Assembly (NCBI GenBank): GCA_036245525.1
Contig: BTPG01000006.1
Span: 76,914,764-76,978,763 of the forward strand
From: Semisulcospira habei
Taxonomy: Eukaryota; Mollusca; Gastropoda; Semisulcospiridae
Direction of reading: 5' to 3'
Length of the DNA: 64,000 nucleotides
The position numbers and the translations under genes are program-made. Position 1 is the stretch's first letter; the number at the start of each line of letters is the position of its first letter. This document shows positions 1 to 9,800 of the stretch, piece by piece. Below the pieces are notes generated by a model that did not search any database, was not told the origin of the DNA, and saw nothing but the letters and a program-made list of their open reading frames with translations.

Positions 1-156
1 AAGTCAGACTGAGTATCTGCACGTAGCACTTGCTTGTCTTTGGGCTATGTACACACTGATCGTCTTCTTCAGTTCGCTACCGCTGATTAGATGAGGCGAA
101 TCGAGGGAGACAACCAGTGTTGGCTGATTATTATAAGGCGGCGGCATATTATAATT

Positions 157-221
157 GTGTTGGTCTGTGAGTTTGGACGTTACGGCTTTCAGCCGTAACG
201 TCCGAAGTTACAGACCAGCAC
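157..221. repeat. Foldback hairpin, family E copy 1
   Basis: Near-perfect inverted repeat: the left arm runs from TTGGTCTGTGAGTTTGGACG into TTACGGCT and the right arm is its complement. The same arm sequence recurs at 2414-2480, 3306-3374 and 4087-4152, which makes it a dispersed family and not a chance palindrome. Confidence 0.8.
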
Positions 222-313
222 TGACTCGATTTATTTTATTCCAGTGATAAAAGTTTATTTGTAGTGACCAACTTCAAAGTACCACGACGGAACAAAACAA
301 CAATGTAGTAGTA

Positions 314-343
314 TAAATAAATAAATAAATAAATAAATAAATT
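314..343. repeat. (AAAT)n-type simple repeat
   Basis: About seven tandem ATAA/AAAT tetranucleotides, in non-coding sequence upstream of the tektin exon. Confidence 0.8.
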
Positions 344-424
344 CTGTAAAAACAGAGAAAGTAAAAATAGAAGTTAGTGCCGTCGATTACTTTGATGATT
401 TTAAGGGGGATGGGGTGTGTGTGT

Positions 425-442
425 GGGGGGGGGGGGGGGGGG
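425..442 (+). repeat. Poly-G tract
   Basis: About 18 uninterrupted G residues. Similar G or C homopolymers recur at 5495, 8193, 10968, 31109, 38409 and 61408. Confidence 0.85.
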
Positions 443-590
443 CCACGAAGTGTAGTAGCGGACGTATGAGCACAGCGCTCTGTCCGTGGTGCGTGGTGAT
501 TCTACAGGAGTCAGATCCCCAGCCTTTATAAATGCTCCACCTGGAACCTCGCATCTGTTTTAGTCACTCGTGAAGTTGAAGCGATACTGA

Positions 591-776
<186 letters not shown>

Positions 777-901
777 TAAGTAGCACTTAAGTCATGCGCT
801 TGTATTTATGAAATTCCATAGTCAATGAGTATGCCTGAACAGCTGGCGCCGCAGTTTGGAAACTGTTTAACGTTACAGTTCAGAAGACAAATGGACAAGT
901 G

Positions 902-1071
902 ATAGTTTAAGTCGTGCCAGGATAGCCTGGCAACCACAGGCGCCAGGCTATCCTGGCACTATCCTTGATCTATATGACAGAAGACATATCGACAAGATAT
1001 AGTTCAAGGATGGTGCCAGCTTAACTTGGCGCCCCTGGGCGCCGAGCTTTGTTGGCACCATCCTTAAACTA
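902..1071. repeat. Two adjacent palindromic cores of the A/B/C type
   Basis: Hairpins at 902-973 and 1000-1071 lie in the last tektin intron. Both have arms of the TTCAAGG(A/G)TGGTGCCAG type and a GC-rich centre around GGCGCC. Their outer element boundaries are not clear. Confidence 0.7.
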
Positions 1072-1097
1072 ACGTGGTCGCTTCTTCTTCTTATCTA

Positions 1098-1265
1098 CCA
1101 AACACGGTCGACTTATTTTCTGGCGTCACCCTTGAACTATCGTGGTAAATCCATACCTACTATTGTGGCACCACACTTGAACTACCATTGTCAGTTCTTT
1201 TTTTAAACCAAACACGGTCGATTTTTATTTTGGCATCATCCTTGAACTATTGTGGTAAATCCATA
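1098..1265 (+). repeat. Tandem repeat of about 110 bp built from half-hairpins
   Basis: CCAAACACGGTCGA occurs at 1098 and 1208. Each occurrence is followed by a variant of CCTTGAACTATCGTGGTAAATC, so the unit carries only the right arm of the palindromic core seen elsewhere. It is intronic in the tektin gene. Confidence 0.6.
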
Positions 1266-1318
1266 CCTTGCTGTGGTGTGTCGGTGCTCCATCGTAAGTT
1301 CAACCAGGAATCTGTCTA

Positions 1319-1540
1319 TTAACCCATATCATACAGAGGCTAAAAGCTTCAAATTTGTACACTGCCATATGCAATCTACATTATAGTACTTACAGATAAG
1401 GATATTGACCAATGGCTTTAGTTTAAGGGTGGTGCCAGAAGAGCTTGGCGCCTAGAGGCGCCAAGCTATTCTGGCACTACCCTTGAACTATTAGTCAAAC
1501 TTATTTCACACACTGGTGTATTCCGAACGATAAGGGTTAA
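1319..1540. mobile_element. TTAA-bounded MITE, family A copy 1
   Basis: A 222-bp element running from TTAACCCATATCAT to CGATAAGGGTTAA, with a palindromic core at 1418-1492. It is the same length as, and in opposite orientation to, the copy at 8837-9058, and also matches 28071-28290. TTAA ends with flanking CCC/GGG are typical of piggyBac-mobilised elements. No coding capacity. Confidence 0.8.
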
Positions 1541-1634
1541 GGGTGAAGATGAAATGATAAGGACTGCAAACGACAACCAGTAGTTTCACACACAAACTCA
1601 CACGAAAGTAACGATGGTGCGTGTTGTGTTGCAG

Positions 1635-1866
1635 GCTGCAGCGCGAGGTGGCTGAGATCCGCGAATCTGTGCGCCTGCTAAAGGAGCGCCTCAAGTCCTC
1701 CGAGCTGTCGCTGGCTCGCCTGATGAAGACCAAAGCCACCCTGGAGCACGACATCTCCGTCAAGGACAACTCCCTCAGGATCGACGCCTCTATGTGCATG
1801 GGCATGCGCAAGGGCTTCCCCATGGACCCCAAAGTGGGCCCCATCTTCCAGATGCCTACATGCTAG
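1635..1866 (+). CDS. Tektin, terminal coding exon with stop codon
   Basis: The exon starts after TGTTGCAG and completes the serine codon split at 775. It reads SLQREVAEIRESVRLL, then KATLEHDISVKDNSLRID, then CMGMRKGFP, and ends FQMPTC with TAG at 1864-1866. The block TLEHDIS.K.NSL.ID..CM.MR is the conserved tektin C-terminus and most resembles tektin-3/4-type proteins. The heptad-like charged helix before it fits a coiled-coil filament protein of axonemal doublets. The two exons give 128 C-terminal residues. Orthology within the tektins is inferred, not resolved. Confidence 0.9.
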
Positions 1867-2711
1867 GAACATAGACTTCTTCTACTTTGTTAAATGTTGA
1901 AAATTTTAAAGTCCCATTTTATGACCATCAACTTAGTTTGAGAAAGTACATTCACAGTCCCCCATACCCCCCCCCCCCCCTTCTTTTCGAGACCGCCCAT
2001 GTAGCTGAGGTCTTTTTTTCCCGTTAGAACATACTTCAGTACCATCATGGAAGTGTTTGTCAATCGCCGACTTTCGACCTTACATGTAGACCGTCAGAAA
2101 AAAATGTTTCAGTATTAGACTAAGGTCCGGCGTCCGCCGCCATATTTCGAAGAAGGCTATCCTTGTAAACAAAATCTTGTGCCTTGGCAAAGCCACCAGC
2201 GCCATCCCCATTTCTCTCCCATATCGGTCATGCATATACAGAAAAGTAGATGCCCAGCTGGCTTTGACCGCAGCGTTTCAGGAGTCTCCTGTCGTGAACG
2301 TTAGGCCTCCTGACAAGATACACGTTACACCAACATCCCCCGGTGGACGATCCTGTCTCAACATCTCACGCGGTTTGCTTCTGGAAGATTCCAAGTTGAA
2401 CATGGAATGGAATTGTGCTGGTCTGTGATTTTGGACCGTACGGCTTCCAGCCGTACGGTCCAAAATCACAGACCAGCACACATTTCTGAAAACTAAGAAC
2501 TGAAGGTGTAGTCTGCACTGACAGAGAAGAACGATAGATTTCACTTTACAAGATACCTGGATGAAATGGACTTTTCGACCGTTTTCAAAGAGATGAAGAC
2601 AGAGGTGAACAGCATTCTTCTTAGCTAAACAGCAGGCTTGTTTTTCATACAGTATTCTTTGGTTACACTCTTCGATCGATCGATTACTTGAAATGACATT
2701 TCATTAATAAA
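1867..2711 (+). other. Probable tektin 3' UTR
   Basis: Non-coding sequence after the tektin stop. A candidate AATAAA polyadenylation signal is at 2706-2711. The stretch includes a poly-C run near 1969 and a foldback at 2414-2480. The true transcript end is not visible. Confidence 0.35.
2414..2480. repeat. Foldback hairpin, family E copy 2 (perfect arms)
   Basis: Two 32-bp perfectly complementary arms, beginning TGTGCTGGTCTGTGATTTTG, are separated by a 3-nt loop (TCC). This is the best-preserved member of the family. It lies in the presumed 3' UTR or downstream flank of the tektin gene. Confidence 0.9.
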
Positions 2712-3305
2712 CGGTATGACCGTAGACCATACTGAGAAACGCGGGAACCTAGTCCCCATATTTTGATACGAGGCTCTAACTAGAATGGTACACAATTCAT
2801 GTTTTCGCCCATATATTTTGAGAAATCTCCCAAATTAATTAGTAAATTACCGTTAAAAAAAATAGAAAAATGACTAATGTATATCTTTATGCGAAGATTT
2901 CTTTACGAAATTCTTGCATTTTTTAGCATTCCAGAATACGTGTGTGCATATGCTTTCTTTCGAGGCTGCTTTTGCCATTCACTTTATTGTCATGGAAAGA
3001 CTGAAAGTTGTTACATCTTTGGATACAAGAGCACACCCCCATTGTCTTTCCGTTGATTTCTATGATTTGATTTTCTAAGCGTTTACTCTTATGTTTTTTT
3101 CTAGAATTTTTTTCCCAAATTTTGATGAAACCTGTGTACAACCGCATTAAAATAAATTTATACAACGCACCAACTTTTTTTAAAATTTTTATTGCGGCCT
3201 GTATTTTTTACCCCCGGTTTCTTACTGCATTTTGTATTTCTCAGTTATACTTATTATTCGTTTTGTATTGTCTTGCTATTCATACACGTCACATGACTTC
3301 ATTAT

Positions 3306-3374
3306 TGTGCTGGGTCAGTGATTTTGTACCATACGGCTTTAGCCGCAAGGTGAAAAATCACAGACTCAGCACAC
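3306..3374. repeat. Foldback hairpin, family E copy 3
   Basis: Arms begin TGTGCTGGGTCAGTGATTTT and show several mismatches, so this copy is decayed relative to 2414-2480. Confidence 0.75.
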
Positions 3375-4086
3375 ATTGTTGCGTGCTTAGCGCGCAGACG
3401 TTGCCTGTGATAATTTAAAACGTATTGTGACACTGTTGTTATTCGGGATTGTCAGTTTGTTTTTTTCTTCAAAACTTTATTTTTACAACTTCTTTTGCCC
3501 ACTGAGCAGTATTACTGAATATAATAACTTTGATTATGTTCTCACAAAGTACTGCCCTTTGTAACTTTGGTCAACATCTCGCTGTTAAAGACGCTATTTC
3601 GCTCGACCTCAAATGTACTGAAGAGAATATATTGTTTTCAGTCGTGTCAAACTGAGACAAGCAAGAAGTGACGAACAGGATTCAATCGCACCTGATTGGA
3701 CGAAAATAACCAATAACAGTTGACGAACGTGACGCGCGAACTATATTCCCTTCAAGTCTTCGATGCAGCTTTGATTTTGAAAAAAACAAAACAAAACCCA
3801 AAATTATCAGTATTATAGCGCTTCGGCAAATAGTCCAAGCGTGTTCTGTACAAAATAATCGTAATATCTTTGTTGTGATGGCTTTAGTCTCACTATATAT
3901 ACACGCACTCCTAACGCTAGACTGTAGTTGAACAGCAGAACTGCTAGAATCACTAGCCCGAGTCAGTCAGTTTCGGCCCCAAAGCTCGTGCAAAGAATTT
4001 GGCTGTGTGTACTGATTTCTTTGCCCGGTCTCGTGATACCTTTGTCAGCCTTTGTTCTTGACTGGATGATTCCATAACTGTATGTG

Positions 4087-4152
4087 TGTGCTGGTCTGTG
4101 ATTTGGACCTTACGGCCTAAGGCCGTAAGGTTCAAAATCACAGATCAGCACA
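4087..4152. repeat. Foldback hairpin, family E copy 4
   Basis: The left arm GTGCTGGTCTGTGATTTGGA pairs with its complement after a CTTACGGCC/GGCCGTAAG centre. The centre differs from the CGTACGGC of copy 2, yet both arms remain complementary. Confidence 0.8.
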
Positions 4153-4260
4153 TTAATGTTCATAACATGAGACTGCAGCAAAGATCTCTCACGTTCTGAT
4201 GCCGGTCGTGCAGTGACAGTGTAGATTGTTTCTGGGTTGAGATGAACGAGATCATGCCCT

Positions 4261-4330
4261 ACTTACGCAGGCCATTACGCAAGGTCCACCGCTATTTAGC
4301 GGTGCCCCTAGCGTAAAGGCTTGCGTAGTG
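4261..4330. repeat. Isolated foldback hairpin
   Basis: An inverted repeat with arms of the ACTTACGCAGGCC / GGCTTGCGTAGT type around CACCGCTA..TAGCGGTG. No second copy was seen in the window. Confidence 0.6.
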
Positions 4331-4921
4331 ACTTTCTCTTTCATGCTACCCACCCATTTTTTCCAATTGCCACGGTGTAAAATCATCGCACCCAGCAATT
4401 TCATCAGCTAACTTCTCGACGCAAGTTTTGGGATTGAGTAGAATTAGACTGCGTCCTTTGTATGGCAAAACTAAACTGACGCTCTCGCGGAGTGGTTGTA
4501 GTATTTACACAGAGCATTAGCCTTATCAGTATTAAAACTTGTCCACGTAAGTTTTAACCATTTTGTACAGGATTTGTGCATTTTTTTTTTTAAATTTTTA
4601 CATTCATATAACGTAATTTATTTATTTATTTTTTTTTTATTTTTTTTTAACATACAGAACTGACTGACATACACACATAGAGACATATTTCGGCGACGTG
4701 TTGTTTTGTTGTTTGTATTTGTATCATAGATTTCATGCATTGGCCCCAAAGACGGTCGCATAAAGTGCTATTTATGGTTCGGTATATATTACCGCCTCGC
4801 CCGTGTGCGTGAATTTCATGTGGTTTGGAAATGTGTCCATAAATTATACATGGTCTGTAGTGCACTGCTCACACGGTTGAAATAAAGTCTGCAAAATTGT
4901 TCACTTCAGTTTTTCAGTCTT

Positions 4922-4923
<2 letters not shown>

Positions 4924-5015
<92 letters not shown>
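4924..5015 (+). repeat. (GT)n microsatellite
   Basis: About 46 uninterrupted GT dinucleotides. The poly-His/Thr reading frame on the opposite strand is an artefact of this repeat. Confidence 0.97.
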
Positions 5016-5016
<1 letters not shown>

Positions 5017-5494
5017 ATGGTGTGGGTGGTGGTGGTACGGTGATGTGTGACAGTAAACTAAGTCTATTTTTGTGAAATACAAGATTTTCATTTTAATACC
5101 ATGAAAGTCTCGCTTTCTACACAAATGGATTCAGTGTCTTTGCCCTTATAGTTCAAATGACAGAGTGTGTGTACACGTGTGTTTGGGGCCTGTTATGAGT
5201 ATTTTACTACACACATCTACATCAAGTTATGACTTTCAGTTGGCGTCTCGATCACTACAGACAAGATCAGGAGTACAATGTGTTTTTGTTTGTAGGCCTA
5301 CGTCTATTTGGGAAAACAAAACAAAACAAACAACAACAAAAACAACAACACCACCAACAAAAAAAAAACCACATTTAACTCATTCGCGGCCAGCCGCATC
5401 CGGATTTTTTGTTTGGGACCTTCAACCTGATACAAATACAAAAGGCCTCACCGAAGCTAGACCTTGCTTCCAGAGGCCGAAAAATCGAAAACCT

Positions 5495-5540
5495 GGGGGG
5501 GGGGGGGGGTGTGGGGGGGGGGGGGGGGTGGGGTGGGGGG
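5495..5540 (+). repeat. G-rich low-complexity tract
   Basis: Runs of G interrupted by single T residues, able in principle to form G-quadruplexes. Glycine-rich frames across it are artefacts. Confidence 0.85.
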
Positions 5541-5580
5541 ACTGGGCACAACCGGCGTCAGAACGTGAGAGATCCTTCGA

Positions 5581-5786
5581 AAGAAGTACCCAACGGAGAA
5601 AGAAACACGCTTAGAAAAAACAGTACAACACAATTTATTAATATTTCGGGTAAATACCCTTGTCAAAATAGACAAACAAACAGAGACATTAGCCGCTACT
5701 TATCTTCATATGCAGAAGGAATGTGGCAAATAAAATTGTGTTGTACTGTTTTTTCTAAGCGTGTTTCTTTCTCCGTGTACTTCTTT
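5581..5786. repeat. Long perfect inverted repeat
   Basis: The 44 bp at 5594-5637 are the exact reverse complement of 5733-5776. The match extends by 10 bp (AAAGAAGTAC) after a 3-nt offset on the left. A unique spacer of about 95 bp separates the arms. It is unrelated to the hairpin MITE families and has no TTAA ends. Confidence 0.9.
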
Positions 5787-6030
5787 GCATTTCACACGCT
5801 TGGCAGTCACCTTTTTGGTCTGGATTGTGAGAGATCCTTGCTGCAGTCGGGTCATGTTATGAACATTAAAACTTTGTTATAGCATTTTCAAGAATTTTGG
5901 GTCTGGGGCGGGGCCGAGGGAGGGGGATCCGGAACCCCTGGAACCACCCCAGATCGGCCGCCCCTGGGGTGAATAATTTGTGCTGTAATTGTCTTTTCGA
6001 AGCGTCTTTAATTAATAATAATAATCATCA

Positions 6031-6031
<1 letters not shown>

Positions 6032-6061
<30 letters not shown>
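6032..6061 (+). repeat. (TAA)n microsatellite
   Basis: About ten TAA trinucleotides, preceded by imperfect ATAAT repeats. Confidence 0.85.
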
Positions 6062-6062
<1 letters not shown>

Positions 6063-6668
6063 TACGGTATTTGTAATGCGCTTATCTTATAATAATTATA
6101 ACTCTAAGCGCGCTCACAACTCGCGCACGCATGCGCACGCTGAGACAACGACTCACGTCAGTACCACAAATAGTAAAATACATTACGGACGGTCAGCTTG
6201 CGGTGGGGAGTGTGGTGATATGGCTAAAACTGTTGGGATTTTCTTGAAATTTTACATGCCGGTTTGGCTGCAAATGAGCCTGAGTTACCTCATCTCAGTG
6301 TTGGTCTTGACTCTAGTCGGCGTAACACGCCAGAGTGACCCCCACGCAGATCGCACCGGAGTTAATTGGACGTACGAAAGGATCGACCCGAGGACTGACT
6401 TGAGATGAAGCCGCGGCCGACTTGAAAATCCACGGCACCACCGACTCCGCGGCATATGGCATTGGAACCGCAGCGGGCACCGAAATGACGCCGCACGCAC
6501 GCACGTACACACAGAGGGACCGTTTTGTTTGTCCGTTTTAAGTTTAGGGTCTGATCGAAACTGCCTGTGACCTACTCTCATAATTATTTATCGTTCCTTG
6601 AAGGGGAGTTACTGGCTTTGATATAACTCTTTAAGAGAAAAAACTTCATTTAGCACAAGGACGCCAAA

Positions 6669-6879
6669 ATGGCGGCAGAAGATAGTTTCGAGTTGCTATT
6701 CAGGCAAATTTCAGCTGATTTCGCCGACATTCGGGATGCTCTGGCAGTTATTGGAGCATATTACGTAGCCAGGAAGTCCCTGAAGTTAGCGTGCGGCCTT
6801 GCAGACGCGGCATACGTGTATTTTTACAGCAAACTGGCGCAGGAGGCCGACCTACGAGAAAAGTTTGGACCCTGGGCAG
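6669..6879 (+). CDS. HSDL1: HSDL1 exon 1 (N-terminus)
   Basis: Encodes MAAEDSFELLFRQI through EKFGPWA and ends in phase 1 at CAG|GTAGGT. It contains the membrane-proximal helical segment ALAVIGAYYVARKSLKLAC and no nucleotide-binding motif. Confidence 0.93.
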
Positions 6880-9800
6880 GTAGGTTTTGCGTAGTTGACA
6901 GCTTATAACCAGGACCCCGCCCAGGTGTGGACACGCATCGCACAGAAACCTGAAACCGCGTGTATTTTTCTGTTACACAATAACATTTCATCAAAGAATT
7001 TTTGCCGTCTCTGCCCTAATACTACAATAATGTATACGCTAAGTACAGCAGACCCATCACACCTGTGGATGTCCGATGAAATGAGAATACGATGTTGCTA
7101 CAGTGCTAATTTTTTCAGTGATTTTGAATATGCTCGTTAGTAAAAAGAATCTTCATAATAAATTCAGTAGACAGAAAATTGCAGACAGCATCCCATGACC
7201 CCTGGAATATCAGTTTGACCCATATGACCTCAGCACACTTTTCAGAATCTGGGTCATTTAACTATAAGGTCACGATGCGTTATTACTATATATTAGTCTT
7301 CACTCTTTCGCACGTTCCTTCATCCATTCATGTAGAGGTAAGTCTCAGCATTACTCTCACAAACCAGATGTAATGCAGACAGGTTTTTGGTGGATGCTTG
7401 ATGAGAAAAAGGTTATCGTGCTGACGTCAGCTGTGTGAAACTAAACTAAAGCTGACACCAGCTGAAGGTCTTTTGCTTGCTGGATATTTAACTGAGCACC
7501 ATGTCGATGCAAATAAACCCATTTAACCCCTTCATTGCTGAGAAAACTGAACACGATCCAAATGCAAGAGACACAAATCCTCATGAGCCCCAGTGTATAC
7601 TACCGGGGCTCATGAGGATCTATTTCTTTTGCTGAGATCAATTTGTGTCCATGTTTCTTGGCGGTTTTGACTTTTGGACACTGAATGAACAAAGATTTCA
7701 GAAACAAAAATGTATGTACAGTGGCAGGGAATATGGTCTGACTTAAATGCCTCTTACAGTCTTGGGTTTCTGAGGTGGTCAGTCCATCTCCTGCTGTTGT
7801 TTTGATTTGACCTGTCTTTTTCTTTTCAGTTGTCACTGGTGGCAGTGATGGTATTGGAAAGGCGTACGCATCAGAGCTGGCAAGGAGAGGACTCAACATC
7901 CTCCTCATCAGTAGAGGGGAGAGGAAACTTCTCAAAACGGTGGAAGAAATTGGTGAGATGATCGACTTATCAGTGATGTTTTGTGCTTATGAGTGATGTT
8001 TTGTGCTTATTAGTGATGATTTATGATGTTTTTAATGCAACAAAGAAAAAGTGTATGAGTGACATTTTCTGACATGGTAATAGAATTTGTTTCAACTTTT
8101 CAGCTCTTCAGAATTGCTCTGGGTGAGATGACTGATAATGTGATATTTAAATTTTTATAGTTTTTATTGAAGAGCTAATCATGTATGATAAAGAGGGAGG
8201 GGGGGGGGGGTGGGGGGGGGGGGGGAGGGGAGAGGGGTGGGGGAGGGGAGAGGTGAGTGGGGGTGGGTGCATGATCTGTCTCTTCTGCTGGACCATGTTC
8301 ACTTTCTGTCTGCAGTCAAGGGGTTAACCTGGATCTCCAAGCTCACTCATGGTACTGATTGCACTTGAAATGACAGTGCCACCTGAGGATGACTTTGTGT
8401 GGAATTCCTTGTTTTCATGCACAGACCAAATTTATTTGTTAACCCACTATAGTCTGAGGCAGATACTGCTTATTTTTCCTGTGAAGGCTATACATTACAC
8501 ATTAGGAGATAGAAAAACCATTTTAGTTCAAGGGTGATGCCAGAATATCTTGGCGCCTCAGGCGCCAAGCTATTCTGGCACCACCCTTGAACTATCACAG
8601 TCAAATTCAGTTCAAGCAGCAGTGTGTCAGGATTAAAAGGGTTAATAAGGTTCCATCTCTAATAAATGGTAACTCACCTAGATATGCTGTCACTGAAGCT
8701 GCTTGTTCTAGTCATAAATCAGTACAGGTTCAAGTCGCACGTCACTGACAGTTCAGCACGTGTTCAGATAAATACTGTATTTTGACACACAAAAAAGTCT
8801 GAGCTTTAAATTTATTCATCACTTGTCTTAGACACATTAACCCTTATCATTCGGAATACACCAGTGTGTGAAATATGTCTGACTAATATAGTTCAAGGGT
8901 AGTGCCAGAATAGCTTGGGGCCTCTAGGCGCCAAGCTATTCTGGCACCACCCTTAAACTAAAGTCGTTGGTCTATATCCTTATCAGTAAGGACTATAATG
9001 TAGCTTGCATGGCAGTGTACATATTTGAAGCTTTTAGCCTCAGTATCATATGGGTTAAACCCCCTTTTGCGTGCAGCCACTGGTAGTGTTAACAGCACTG
9101 GTGACTGCATACATGAGGGGGTTAAATACCAGGTTAGTTGATGGAAATGGAACCATGATTAACCTGTTGGCTGTTGGTAGCATTTTTTTGTCACATTGGT
9201 TTCTCATCTCGAGTATCATCGCAACAACAACTGCTGCCAACAGCCAAAGGGTTAACTCGTTCAACCCCAAGGCAATAATTCCCAAATATGGGAGGCGTCA
9301 TCTAACGACTTTGCACCAGTTGCAGGAGATGGATCGACCATGATAATTCAAGGGTAGTGGCAGATTAGCTTGGCGCCTGAAGGCGCCAAGCTAATCTGGC
9401 ACTACCTTTGAATTATCATGGTTGATCTGTCTTCTGCTGTAGTGCGTCAGGGTTGAATGAGTTAAGAAAAATGTGCTTGCATTTTGCAGTCGAGGAATTT
9501 CACGTGATAGTGGAGTACATCATTGTGGACTTTGGCTCCGAAGAAGGAATCTATGACACTATCTGGGAAGGACTTGCTGGCAAAGAGATTGGAATTTTAG
9601 GTATGATGTATTTGCAGGTGTTGTCGATTACAGATATCGGTACCTTGATTCTACTGGCAACATAGATGGATGCCTGACTGGACAGGCAACTGACCTGCAA
9701 AATCTTTTCCTTGCCTTTGAACTGTAATGGTTGAGCAATTGTGCGTAAGGTGTCAGTACCTTGCTGGAAAGACTTGAGAGTCTATTGACTGGATTTCATC

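Larger units (their letters stand above)
2712..6660. other. Intergenic region between tektin and HSDL1
   Basis: No exon-like coding sequence was recognised. The region holds family E foldbacks (3306-3374, 4087-4152), another foldback at 4261-4330, a long (GT)n run, G-rich tracts, a perfect 44-bp inverted repeat (5594-5776) and a (TAA)n run. The bases just upstream of 6669 presumably contain the HSDL1 promoter, but no core motif is convincing. Confidence 0.6.

Noticed and set aside
4906..5124. Minus-strand frame rich in His-Thr
   Set aside because: It is a translation of the (GT)n microsatellite.
5165..5882. Plus-strand frames with poly-Gly through 5500-5540
   Set aside because: Open only because of the G-rich tract; no splice context or conserved domain.
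6076..6581. Open frames on both strands upstream of HSDL1
   Set aside because: No splice sites, conserved motif or homologous family recognised; probably chance.
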